This document shows positions 55,382-64,000 of a stretch of DNA of 64,000 nucleotides, in pieces. Position numbers and translations under genes: made by a program. Source of the stretch: Methanomassiliicoccaceae archaeon (GTDB taxonomy: Archaea > Thermoplasmatota > Thermoplasmata > Methanomassiliicoccales > Methanomethylophilaceae); contig PUJZ01000026.1 in assembly GCA_003550345.1 (NCBI GenBank), positions 1 through 64,000 of the forward strand, written 5' to 3'. Within the stretch, counting starts at the first letter, position 1. Every line of letters starts with the position of its first letter. The notes beneath the pieces were generated by a model. That model was not told the origin of the DNA. It did no database searches and saw only the letters and a list, made by a program, of their open reading frames with translations.

Positions 55382-56932
55382 TCAGCTGGGGCTGTTGCGG
55401 AACCAGATGTCCCTCTGCGGGAAGGGTATCTGCACGCCATGCTTGCGGAACTCCTTGTCGATGGCCTCCCTCAACTCGGAGGCGACCCGGTAATTGATGT
55501 TGAAGTCAGGCACCCAAGCGGTCACTCTGAATTCGAGGGAGGAATCGCCGAACGCCATGAACCTCGACCAGGGGAGGTGGTCCTCGTCCTTCATGGTCTC
55601 GGGGTGCTCCATGGCGACGCGCAGCAGTATCTCCTTGACCAGCTCGATGTCCGACCCGTAGGCAACGCCCACATTGATCTTGACCCAGTACTTGGGGTCA
55701 GGACGCAGCACGTTGGTTATCTTGCTGTTGGCGATCTGGTGATTGGGCATGACGAAGTACTGGGGGTCCCAGGTGTTGTACAGGGTGGTGCTGCGCAGGC
55801 CCACCTTCTTGACCTCGCAGACCACGCCGTCGTCCATCATGATCAGGTCGCCGACCTTGAAAGGCCTCTCCAGCAGCAGGAAGAAGCCGGCGAAGAGGTT
55901 GTTGAGGGTCTCCTGCGCCCCGAACGCGATCGCCAGGCCCAGTATCCCGGCGCCGGCGAGGAAGTACATGAGGTCGAAGCCGAACACGTCCAGGACAGCG
56001 GCCAGGATGCCCAGGCCCAGTATCAGCTTGCCGATGAACAGGAACAGAGGGCCGAGGGAAGCGTCAACCAGCCCGTCCTCGTCCCGGAAGCGTTCGGCGA
56101 ACCGCTGCACCAGCAGCTTGTAAACCCCCCAAAGAATCCAGGCCACAAGCAGTATGTAGACGATGGTGCTGAGGTTCGCAATGTGCATCGCTGTTACGTA
56201 GTCCAGGCCCAATATCATCAGGCTGCTGAACAATCCATAGGAAATTACCAGCAGGAAGAAGGGCCGGCGCAGAAGGCGTCGTATCTCAGGGCAGTACCTG
56301 TCGTTCCTGTCCAGGATTTTGCGGGTGATCCAGGGCAGCAGCAGCATCAGGAAGAAGGCCGCCACCGTCAGCCATACCAGCATCGATGCCGCGAATGCCC
56401 CTTCGGGGCCGTCGAGGGGCTCCGGCAGCACATTGGGGAAGACCCCCAGTATCTTGTTGTAGCTCTCATGCAGCTGGTAGATGGGAATGACCTCCAGGGT
56501 GGCGCTGAGCTCCTCCTCCATTATGTCCTCGTTGTCAACCCCCACATCGAGCAGGAGGTTCAGCGTCAGCTCCACTCTGGAACCGGGGGCGAGCTCCTCA
56601 ATGTCGAGCAAAGCCTCTATGTGGGCGCTGCCGTTGCTCCGCAGCAGCACGCCGCTGCCCGGTTCAGCGCCCATGTCGGTCTTGGTGATGCGCAGCTTGC
56701 TGTCTGACAGGACCCCGTCAGGAGCCTCAACGTCCAAAGAGGCGGAGAGGTGCAGGTCCTCGGCGTAGCGGTTGTACACGAACCAGCTGAAGACCGCCCT
56801 CTCCCCTCCCACAGCCTCCTGCTCCAGGTCGCTGACCGGCTTGACGGTCAATGAGCCGTCGGCCGGCGAGGGGATGGCGCCCAGCATCGCTACGAACATC
56901 AATGCCATAATGGCTAGGGCGGCCTTCTTCAT
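55382..56932 (-). CDS. MscS-family mechanosensitive ion channel with N-terminal signal and beta-rich domain
   Basis: FLAGAGILGLAIAFGAQETLNNLFAGFFLLLERPFKVGDLIMMDDGVVCEVKKVGLRSTTLYNTWDPQYFVMPNHQIANSKITN. Confidence 0.93.
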   Translation of the reverse strand: MKKAALAIMALMFVAMLGAIPSPADGSLTVKPVSDLEQEAVGGERAVFSWFVYNRYAEDLHLSASLDVEAPDGVLSDSKLRITKTDMGAEPGSGVLLRSNGSAHIEALLDIEELAPGSRVELTLNLLLDVGVDNEDIMEEELSATLEVIPIYQLHESYNKILGVFPNVLPEPLDGPEGAFAASMLVWLTVAAFFLMLLLPWITRKILDRNDRYCPEIRRLLRRPFFLLVISYGLFSSLMILGLDYVTAMHIANLSTIVYILLVAWILWGVYKLLVQRFAERFRDEDGLVDASLGPLFLFIGKLILGLGILAAVLDVFGFDLMYFLAGAGILGLAIAFGAQETLNNLFAGFFLLLERPFKVGDLIMMDDGVVCEVKKVGLRSTTLYNTWDPQYFVMPNHQIANSKITNVLRPDPKYWVKINVGVAYGSDIELVKEILLRVAMEHPETMKDEDHLPWSRFMAFGDSSLEFRVTAWVPDFNINYRVASELREAIDKEFRKHGVQIPFPQRDIWFRNSPS

Positions 56933-57014
56933 TGAAAGGGGCATCATCCCAGGCCATCTAATAGATTGCGACTGTTGCGATACCGTTATTATCGGCAGCG
57001 GCGTTACCCGCCGC

Positions 57015-57875
57015 ATGCAGGAATGGCTGGACCTCGGCAAGGTTCTACTGGCGACCGCGGTGCTGGTCCTGGCCAGCCGCCAGGATTGGAGGGAGCGTGT
57101 CGCCTCCGACGCCTACTGGCTGCTGCTGGGGTCGGTGGGGCTGGTCCTGCTGTCCGTGCACATAGAGATCGAGGGCATCGCGCGCAACTACCATCTGGTC
57201 GTGCTCGCGACCGCCATACTCTTCCTCGACATATTCTGGGACGGGGAGAGGCACGGCAGGGCTCTCAGCCTGGCGCCGTACGGGGCCTCGCTCGTACTGC
57301 TCGCCGCCGGCCTGTGGGGGGTCGAGGTGGGAGCGCTGCGCTTTGAGGTCCTCCTCCCATTCATACTGTACTGGGTCTTCCTCATCCTCTATCTGGTGGA
57401 TGTGATAAAGGGCGGAGCCGACGCCAAGTGCCTGATATCGCTTTCCATGCTCTTCCCCCTATACCCTTCTTTCCTGGGGCTGCCGCTGCTGCCCCTTCCG
57501 TCGGTCAGCGCTCAACTAGTGCTCCCCTTCCCGGTGATGGTGCTGTTCTTCGCCTCTCTCTTCTCGCTGCTGGCGCTGATATGGTTCGTAATTGTGAACA
57601 TGAGGAGCGGCGACCTCCGCCTTCCGTATGCGCTCCTGGGATTCCGCATGGACCTGGACAGGGCGGAGAAGGGCCACTATTGGCCGATGGAGAAGGTGTT
57701 GGAGGACGGCACGGTGGCGCTAAGGCTCTCGCCGCAGGGGGAGGGCTTCGAGGAGCTTCGCGCCGCCGGCGTCAGCAAGGCGTGGGTGACCCCGAAGATC
57801 CCCCTGCTGATACCGATGACCGCGGCGGTGCTGCTCATATCGTTGCTGGGGAACCCGCTTTTCCTCATCGTCTGA
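57015..57875 (+). CDS. Type IV prepilin/preflagellin peptidase (A24) with C-terminal extension
   Basis: ASRQDWRERVASDAYW (first Asp motif) and GGADAKCLISLSMLFPLYP (GxxD motif), multiple TM segments. Confidence 0.82.
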   Translation: MQEWLDLGKVLLATAVLVLASRQDWRERVASDAYWLLLGSVGLVLLSVHIEIEGIARNYHLVVLATAILFLDIFWDGERHGRALSLAPYGASLVLLAAGLWGVEVGALRFEVLLPFILYWVFLILYLVDVIKGGADAKCLISLSMLFPLYPSFLGLPLLPLPSVSAQLVLPFPVMVLFFASLFSLLALIWFVIVNMRSGDLRLPYALLGFRMDLDRAEKGHYWPMEKVLEDGTVALRLSPQGEGFEELRAAGVSKAWVTPKIPLLIPMTAAVLLISLLGNPLFLIV

Positions 57876-58500
57876 AGAGGCAGGAATCGCCCAGCGGGCA
57901 ACCTTCGCAGAGCGGCGTGGCGCGGCAATGGCGCTTGGCATGCTCGACCATCAGGGCGTAGAGCTCCGTCAGCTCGGCATGCTCCCTCCCCATCTCATCA
58001 TGCACGAATTCTTGAATGGCCCGGTAGCCGTTCGATTCGAGCAATCCAGTTCGGCACAGTATGCGGGAGCAGTAGGCGGCGGCGACGAAATAGGGACGAC
58101 CGGCGGCGAAGGCCAATATGGAGTCGGCGGTCTCCGGGCCCACCCCAGGCAGCTCCAGCAGCCGCTCGCGGGCATCCTCCCGCGACAGCAGCCCATGGGG
58201 GTCCCCGCCGTGCTCTTCCACGATGTGGCATGCCATATCTCGCAAGCGCTCCGCCTTCTGGCGGAAGAAGCCGCAGCAGCGGACCGCCTCCTCCAGTTCC
58301 GCGAGCGGAGCCGATGACATGGCGACGGGCTCGAGGATGCCCCCGCGCCCAAGCTCGGCCACGGCATTCTCCACATTGGACCAGGACGTCTGCTGCGTCA
58401 GGAGGGCGCCCACCATGACCTCCCAGGCGGAGCTCGCGGGCCACCATCCGTCAGTATCGTAGCGTTCCCTCAGCGCTGAGCGGAGCTGGCGGAGGTCCAC
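57865..58500 (-). CDS. Endonuclease III-related HhH-GPD protein with 4Fe-4S motif
   Basis: ALLTQQTSWSNVENAV; LELPGVGPETADSILAFAAGRPYFVAAAYCSR; CRATPLCEGCPLGDSC. Confidence 0.9.
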   Translation of the reverse strand: MDLRQLRSALRERYDTDGWWPASSAWEVMVGALLTQQTSWSNVENAVAELGRGGILEPVAMSSAPLAELEEAVRCCGFFRQKAERLRDMACHIVEEHGGDPHGLLSREDARERLLELPGVGPETADSILAFAAGRPYFVAAAYCSRILCRTGLLESNGYRAIQEFVHDEMGREHAELTELYALMVEHAKRHCRATPLCEGCPLGDSCLFRR

Positions 58501-58501
58501 C

Positions 58502-59506
58502 TCATCCCCTCACGTTCAGGGCCTCGCCGCAGACGTTGCATCGCCCATGGAGCATGCCGTTGGTCACGGTGCGGTACCCCTTACGGGATATGGCCACCTC
58601 GCCGCAGAGCGGGCAGATGGTGTCCCTGCCTTCAGGGATGGGCAGGTTGCCGAGGTAGACGTGCTTGAGGCCCGCCTCGTGCGCGATCCCTCTGGCGCGG
58701 AGAAGGTCGGCGGCGCTGGTGTCACGGCGGTCGGTCAGGCGATGGTCGCGGTGGTAGGCGCTGAAATGCACTGGGACATCGGCGGATAAGGACTCCGCCA
58801 CCCAGGAGCAGAACCTCTGAAGCTCCTCCTCGTCATCGTTCAGGTCCGGTATTAGCAGATAGGTCAGCTCCAGATGAACATCGCTGGACGCCACCGTCTC
58901 GGCGGTTTCCAGCACCGGCGCGAGCCGGGCCTTGGCCACCTTGCGGTAGAAATCGTCGCTGAACGCCTTGACGTCCAGGTTCATGGCGCTTATGTTGGAG
59001 CAGACCTCATCCAGCGCTTCAGGGCATATGAATCCGTTGCTAACGTAGATGAGCGCGATGCCCTCGTCCAGCTCGGCGATGTCCATGGCGTACTCGTGCC
59101 ATATGGTCGGCTCGTTATAGGTGAAGGCCAGGTTCCGGACTCCCTCGCGCCGGCAGATTCCCACCAGGTCGACGGGGGTGATTTCCTTGCCCGGGCCCCC
59201 CCCGTCGCGCACCATCGACAGGGAATGGTTCTGGCAGTGCAGGCATCCCATGTTGCAGCCCCAGCTTCCGATGGACATCACCTCCTCTCCGGGGCGGAAG
59301 TGGTACAGGGGCTTCTTCTCCATCGGGTCGATATGCATGGCCGCCACCTTGGCGTAGTTGTCGGCGATCAGCATGTCCTCTCCCCCGAGGCGGCTGCCGC
59401 ATACTCCTCTTTTACCAGCTGCGATGCGGCAGCGGTGCGGGCAGAGGCCACATACGTAAACTCCGTCATCCTTGCGGTAATGGCGGGCTTCCACTACTGT
59501 CGGCAT
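58502..59506 (-). CDS. amrS: AmrS-family radical SAM protein (AmmeMemoRadiSam system)
   Basis: VCGLCPHRCRIAAGKRGVCGSR; SIGSWGCNMGCLHCQNHSLSM; FTYNEPTIWHEYAMDIA. Confidence 0.93.
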   Translation of the reverse strand: MPTVVEARHYRKDDGVYVCGLCPHRCRIAAGKRGVCGSRLGGEDMLIADNYAKVAAMHIDPMEKKPLYHFRPGEEVMSIGSWGCNMGCLHCQNHSLSMVRDGGGPGKEITPVDLVGICRREGVRNLAFTYNEPTIWHEYAMDIAELDEGIALIYVSNGFICPEALDEVCSNISAMNLDVKAFSDDFYRKVAKARLAPVLETAETVASSDVHLELTYLLIPDLNDDEEELQRFCSWVAESLSADVPVHFSAYHRDHRLTDRRDTSAADLLRARGIAHEAGLKHVYLGNLPIPEGRDTICPLCGEVAISRKGYRTVTNGMLHGRCNVCGEALNVRG

Positions 59507-59568
59507 CTTCTTTCGCCCTTCCTTGGTTCTTCCATCTGAGCTTCTGTGATTAATATCTTGCCGTTGTG

Positions 59569-60798
59569 CTAGAGGGAGGATTCTCGCACCAGGCGAGGGA
59601 TAAGGTCCAGCAATGCTCGGAGCCCCCTCGCCCCCGCCACCAGCCTGCCGGTGTCGACCACTGAGGCGACGTCCCTGATGCTATGGGATGCTTCTGCGAC
59701 CGCCGCCCTGTCGGAAGAGGTCAGTGCCAACGCGGGAACGGATGATTGCACGAATAGCGTGTGGTCACCCTCCATCCAGGACCGCCCCTCCACCAGCCCT
59801 TCGGCCTCCAGAGAGGACCGTGCTGCATCCGCAAAAAGGTCTGGGCAAGAGTATAATGAGAATTCGTCGACGCCCTCGCCCACTCCGATACCATCGATGT
59901 TAATCCCCAAAGCAACATCTCCAAGGAGGTCCCGGTTGTCGGCGAGGTAGAGGACCTCTCCCGGGCTGGCGTAATGGTCCTCGCCGTTCATGGCCACCAA
60001 CTCTATCCTGAGGCCCTCTATCATGGGGTCTAAGGATTCCGCCAGCAGCATCATGGTGCAGACGCCGGAAGCGTTGTCGGCCGCTCCCGGCGATCCATGG
60101 GCGCTGTCAACATGGGCCATTATCACAACGCGCGGACCGCTTGGTGGCCCCTTTCTGGCGACCACGTTGCAGCCTCGCGAGGGGGCCCTTCTGGCCCGTA
60201 TGTCCAGGCACGCCAGCCTTCCATCCGCGCGTTCCAGAACCCTCTCGCCATCCGTCTCCGGGAGAAAACCGTTGGGTATATGGAAGTCCCCATCCACTAT
60301 GAGAGGAAAGCCCTGTGGGGCTTTGACGCTCGGCGCGGTGGCAGCGAGGACGGCTCCGAATCCCCCGTCCTCCAAAGCCTCGATTAACTGGATGTGCTCA
60401 TCCACGCGAAAGAAGGGGAAGTTCCTCGGCAGCAATGGTTCACGGCAGATGTCCCCGTGAAGCAGCACGATCGCCCCCGGTTCACGAAGGCGGCGAAGCT
60501 CCCCAATTGAGGAGGCAGATACCAGCGGAGCCTTAAGAGAAGCCGCTAAAGAGTATGGCCCAGATTGCACTGTATATTGTTCATCATCAATATGAAAATC
60601 AGCTCCTTCCGAGGTCCAGTCGAAGCACTCGAACCACCTCTCCTCCGTGTCGAAACCGTTACGGGAGAAAAATTGGGACAGGAACATCGTAGCATCAAGG
60701 TTCGCCCTCGAGCCCACTGGACGCGCCCCGATATCATTGCAGAGCCGTCCGAGGCAGCGCTTAGCCCGTTCAACAGGGAACCGGTCCTCCATCAGCAT
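59569..60798 (-). CDS. M28-family (aminopeptidase-like) metallopeptidase
   Basis: VVIMAHVDSAHGSPGAADNASGVCTMMLLAESL; MEGDHTLFVQSSVPALALTS. Confidence 0.88.
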   Translation of the reverse strand: MLMEDRFPVERAKRCLGRLCNDIGARPVGSRANLDATMFLSQFFSRNGFDTEERWFECFDWTSEGADFHIDDEQYTVQSGPYSLAASLKAPLVSASSIGELRRLREPGAIVLLHGDICREPLLPRNFPFFRVDEHIQLIEALEDGGFGAVLAATAPSVKAPQGFPLIVDGDFHIPNGFLPETDGERVLERADGRLACLDIRARRAPSRGCNVVARKGPPSGPRVVIMAHVDSAHGSPGAADNASGVCTMMLLAESLDPMIEGLRIELVAMNGEDHYASPGEVLYLADNRDLLGDVALGINIDGIGVGEGVDEFSLYSCPDLFADAARSSLEAEGLVEGRSWMEGDHTLFVQSSVPALALTSSDRAAVAEASHSIRDVASVVDTGRLVAGARGLRALLDLIPRLVRESSL

Positions 60799-60835
60799 CT
60801 AACCGCCGTTGCTCCGCATCGCGAACATCTCAGGC

Positions 60836-61813
60836 TCATCCTCTGGACCAATGGTCCAGCGGGCGGAAGTGCTCGTATCCTCCGTCCTCGAGATGCTCCA
60901 TCTCCATGCCCTTGATCAGAAAGGCCCCTTCGCCTGGTATCACCCGGCCGATCACGCTGAAGGACATGTCCAGGCCCTGAAGGGTCTCCAGCATCCTCAT
61001 GGGGAATGTGAAGAGCAGCTCGTACTCACCTCCATAATGTAACACCATGTCCTCCAATGAGGCGCCGGTGCGTTCCGCCACTTCCTCAGCGCCGTCCCAG
61101 ACCGGCAGGGCATCGTAAACTATCTCCATGCCCACTCCCGAGGCGGCGCAAATGCCGTGCACGGTGCTGGAGAGCCCGTCGGATATGTCCATGCAGGAAT
61201 TGACCGCACCCGCGGACGCCAGCAGACGGCCCTGATGCACCTTGGGAACCGGCAGAGTGAGGCAGTCCACCGCCTCAGGCATGTCAAGGCCCGCCGTTAG
61301 CGCATGCCACCCCGCCGCCGGGCCGCCCAAAGGCCCCGTGACAGCCACCAGGTCCCCTGCTTTGGCACCGGAGCGGGTGAGGATCTCACCCTTGGACACG
61401 AGGCCCAATGCCGTCCCTGACACCAGCCCGTCCCCCGCCTTGGTGTCGCCGCCGATAACGTGGGTGCCGCAGAACTCGGCGCACTGGTCCATCCCTGAGA
61501 TCAGAGAGAGGAGCTCGCGGTCCTCCATATCCGGCGGAAGGGAGAGGGAGCTGATGAACCCCAACGGCTCCGCCCCCATGCTGGCTATGTCGCTGAAGTT
61601 CACCGCCGCCGCCATCCAGCCCACCCGCTCCCAGGGGGTCCCAACAGGCCGGTGGGAGGCGAAGCTCAGGAGGTCTGAGGACACCACAAGCCAATCATCG
61701 CCCAGGTCGATCGCTGCGGCGTCGTCCCCGGGGCCGATGCCTGGGGAGGGCCGAAGCAGCCTGCCGATCATGGCTATCAACTCCCTCTCACCCAGCTCGT
61801 CCAACCTGACCAT
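60836..61813 (-). CDS. thiL: Thiamine-monophosphate kinase
   Basis: IGPGDDAAAIDLGDDWLVVSSDLLSF; AAAVNFSDIASMGAEPLGFISSLSLP; GGDTKAGDGLVSGTALG; DISDGLSS. Confidence 0.95.
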   Translation of the reverse strand: MVRLDELGERELIAMIGRLLRPSPGIGPGDDAAAIDLGDDWLVVSSDLLSFASHRPVGTPWERVGWMAAAVNFSDIASMGAEPLGFISSLSLPPDMEDRELLSLISGMDQCAEFCGTHVIGGDTKAGDGLVSGTALGLVSKGEILTRSGAKAGDLVAVTGPLGGPAAGWHALTAGLDMPEAVDCLTLPVPKVHQGRLLASAGAVNSCMDISDGLSSTVHGICAASGVGMEIVYDALPVWDGAEEVAERTGASLEDMVLHYGGEYELLFTFPMRMLETLQGLDMSFSVIGRVIPGEGAFLIKGMEMEHLEDGGYEHFRPLDHWSRG

Positions 61814-61877
61814 GCTTTCTCAAGCGGTATGCGCCATGATAAGCCTTTCTCGTTGCGGGGTCATTGCTAAACCCTTA

Positions 61878-61895
61878 AGAACGTTCGAACATTCT
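61878..61895. promoter_or_regulatory. Near-perfect 18-bp palindrome AGAACGTTCGAACATTCT upstream of larA
   Basis: 8 of 9 base pairs symmetric by direct reading; ends 13 nt before the larA ATG. Confidence 0.5.
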
Positions 61896-61908
61896 CTAAG
61901 GAGCGTAA

Positions 61909-63153
61909 ATGAGGCTGGAGATAAGGTACGGCAGGGACGGCTACCAGCCCCTCGAGCTCTCCGAGGAGGAGCTCATAGGGGTGATAAGCCCCAACGAGGT
62001 CGAGGTGGGGGACCCCGTCGAGGAGATAGACCGATCCTTGAGAGAGCCCCTATCATCACCGCCCATAGAAGATTTCCTTGCGGGCGGGGATGATGTGGTG
62101 TTCATAGTGAACGACGGCACCAGGCCTACGCCCACTGCCGCAGTGCTGGAACGCATCGCCCAACGCTACGACCTCCGCAAGGCCCGATTCCTCATCGCCA
62201 CCGGCACCCACCGGGCGCCGACCGAGGAGGAGTACCGCCTGATCTTCGGCGGCCTATACGATTCCTTGGAGGGGCGCATCCACTCCCACGACTCCGTCGC
62301 CGATGAGATGGTGCATTTGGGAAGCTCCAAGAACGGCACCCCCATGGAGGTCAACCGCATGGCGGTGGACGCCGACCGCCTGGTGATAATAACCAGCGTT
62401 GAACCCCATTACTTCGCCGGCTACACCGGGGGCAGGAAGTCTTTCCTGCCCGGTGTCGCCTCATACGCCACCATCGAGGCCAACCACCGGTTGGCTATGA
62501 GCGATTCCGCCCAGGCATTGGTGTTGGAGGGCAACCCGGTGCACGAGGACATGATGGATGCGTTGCGGGCGGTGGAGGGCAAGAGGATATTCTCGGTGCA
62601 GGCGGTGCTCGACCGCCATCACCGCGTATACCGCGTGGCATCCGGGGATCTGCACCAGGCCTTCAGGGCCGCCACCTGCTGGGCGGACGAGGTGTTCTCC
62701 GTCGGCATCGAGGGGAAGGCGGATGTGGTGGTGAGCGTGGCCCCTTATCCCATGGACGTCGACCTCTACCAGAGCCAGAAGGCCCTGGACAACGGCAAAT
62801 GGGCCCTCCGGAAGGGAGGGGTGCTGGTGCTGGTCTCCAAATGCCGCGAGGGAATCGGCCACGGCACCTTCCTGCGCCAGCTATCCTGCTCCAACGACCC
62901 GTCGGCGGTGCTGGAAGGCCTCGATGGAGAATACCGCCTCGGTTACCACAAGGCGGCCAAGATGGCGGAGATCGCCTCCTGGGCGCGCATATTCGCGGTG
63001 ACTGACCTCGATGACGAGCTGGTGCGCCAGGCCCACATGGTCCCCTTCTCCACGGTGGAGGAGGCGGTGCGCCAGGCCCTCCGTGACATGCCGGGAGCTA
63101 GGGTGATGCTGCTGACGGACGGTAGCATGACGGTCCCCAAGGTGATACCATGA
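61909..63153 (+). CDS. larA: LarA-family (lactate racemase-like) protein
   Basis: VIVNDGTRPTPT-like FIVNDGTRPTPTAAVL; ATGTHRAPTEEE; HYFAGYTGGRKSFLPGVASY. Confidence 0.92.
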   Translation: MRLEIRYGRDGYQPLELSEEELIGVISPNEVEVGDPVEEIDRSLREPLSSPPIEDFLAGGDDVVFIVNDGTRPTPTAAVLERIAQRYDLRKARFLIATGTHRAPTEEEYRLIFGGLYDSLEGRIHSHDSVADEMVHLGSSKNGTPMEVNRMAVDADRLVIITSVEPHYFAGYTGGRKSFLPGVASYATIEANHRLAMSDSAQALVLEGNPVHEDMMDALRAVEGKRIFSVQAVLDRHHRVYRVASGDLHQAFRAATCWADEVFSVGIEGKADVVVSVAPYPMDVDLYQSQKALDNGKWALRKGGVLVLVSKCREGIGHGTFLRQLSCSNDPSAVLEGLDGEYRLGYHKAAKMAEIASWARIFAVTDLDDELVRQAHMVPFSTVEEAVRQALRDMPGARVMLLTDGSMTVPKVIP

Positions 63154-64000
63154 AGGATTTCAGTGCCGAGCGTCTAAGGGAGACGGAGCAGGCGATGCTC
63201 ACCTGCACCATGTGCGGCTTCTGCAAGAGCGTCTGCCCCTCATTCAAGGAGGCGGGCTGGGACACCAGCGCCGCCCGGGGCAGGGTCTTGCTCTCTTACG
63301 GGCTGGTGCAAGGTGACCTGGAGCCCGATGATGAGGTGATGGAGAGCCTGTACAGCTGCACCACCTGCATGGACTGCTATCGGCGCTGCCCCTCCAAGGT
63401 GGATGTGGTGGGCATAGTGGAGAACGCCCGGCGGGACCTGGTGGCCAGCGGCCGCATGCTATCCAAGCACCGGGATGTGGTGGCCAAGGTCCGCGCTCAC
63501 GGCAACCCCTACGGTGAGGAAATGCCGGTCCCTGAGACGCTGGGCAGGGAGCCCCGCCCGGCAAAGCTGGCCTATTTCTCCGGCTGCACCGCCGCCTACC
63601 GGACCAATGAGATATCCAGGGCCATGCTGTCAATATTGGACAAGCTGGGAGAGGACTTCACATTACTCGATGAGAGCTGCTGCGGTAGCGTGATGGGCCG
63701 CATAGGCTGCCCCGACGAGGAGCTGGTGCCTATGATGCGCGTCAATGTGGAGACGATCGCCGCCCTGGGGGTGGAGACCCTTCTGCTGTCCTGCGCCGGA
63801 TGCTACCGCATGTTCAAGGAGGACTACCCCCGGCACGTAAAGCTGCCATTCCAAGTCATGCATGTTTCGGAGTACCTGGCCTCCCAGGACCTCGCCCTCC
63901 GTCCCTGTGCCAGGAGTATAGCTTATCATGACCCCTGCCACCTCGGCAGGCACGCGGGCGTCTACGACGCGCCCCGCGACGTGATAAGGATGATACCCGA
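63150..64000 (+). CDS. (Fe-S)-binding CCG-domain protein (GlpC/LutA/HdrD-like), truncated by window end; absent from the ORF track
   Basis: Manual translation: MKDFSAERLRETEQAMLTCTMCGFCKSVCPSF...LYSCTTCMDCYRRCPSKVDVV...DESCCGSVMGRIGC...LLSCAGCYRMFKEDYP; ATGA overlap with larA stop. Confidence 0.93.
   Translation, partial: MKDFSAERLRETEQAMLTCTMCGFCKSVCPSFKEAGWDTSAARGRVLLSYGLVQGDLEPDDEVMESLYSCTTCMDCYRRCPSKVDVVGIVENARRDLVASGRMLSKHRDVVAKVRAHGNPYGEEMPVPETLGREPRPAKLAYFSGCTAAYRTNEISRAMLSILDKLGEDFTLLDESCCGSVMGRIGCPDEELVPMMRVNVETIAALGVETLLLSCAGCYRMFKEDYPRHVKLPFQVMHVSEYLASQDLALRPCARSIAYHDPCHLGRHAGVYDAPRDVIRMIP

Noticed and set aside
1-64000. CRISPR arrays, rRNA operons, prophage or intact IS elements
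   Set aside because: No regularly spaced repeats, rRNA signature sequences, integrase or transposase ORFs were seen by eye.

Overview
High-GC archaeal (euryarchaeal) chromosomal window, densely coding on both strands. The gene content looks Thermoplasmata-like, but that assignment is inference only. Main landmarks: TBP; fibrillarin; an IMPase/NAD kinase/JAMM operon; GlmU/GlmM-type sugar-nucleotide genes; tRNA-Leu(CAG) and tRNA-Glu(TTC); L15e; family-B DNA polymerase; a ribosome/transcription cluster (YchF, KsgA, DUF655, RpoF, L21e, Pus10, KH protein, Rio1, aIF1A); two PAS histidine kinases; an ABC-2 exporter; sulfotransferase; archease; NadX; IlvC/IlvB; an HDAC-like deacetylase; GAPDH/PGK; a complete DapL-type lysine operon with an Lrp-like regulator; a CopA-type ATPase; an alkyltransferase-endonuclease V fusion; MscS; a prepilin peptidase; an AmrS-like radical SAM protein; ThiL; and LarA with a Fe-S protein running off the window end. 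I saw no CRISPR array, rRNA operon, intact IS element or prophage. The most unusual signals are: rpoF and DUF655 in one frame separated by a single TAG; a ThiI-like protein whose PP-loop signature is degenerate; an endonuclease III-like protein lacking the catalytic Asp; twin ABC-2 permeases with an FnIII-like extracellular insert; recurrent C-x(9-10)-C-x2-C PAS motifs; two convergent genes sharing one CTAG as both stop codons; and a ~0.9 kb gene-free tract. All assignments come from reading the sequence by eye; no database search was run.
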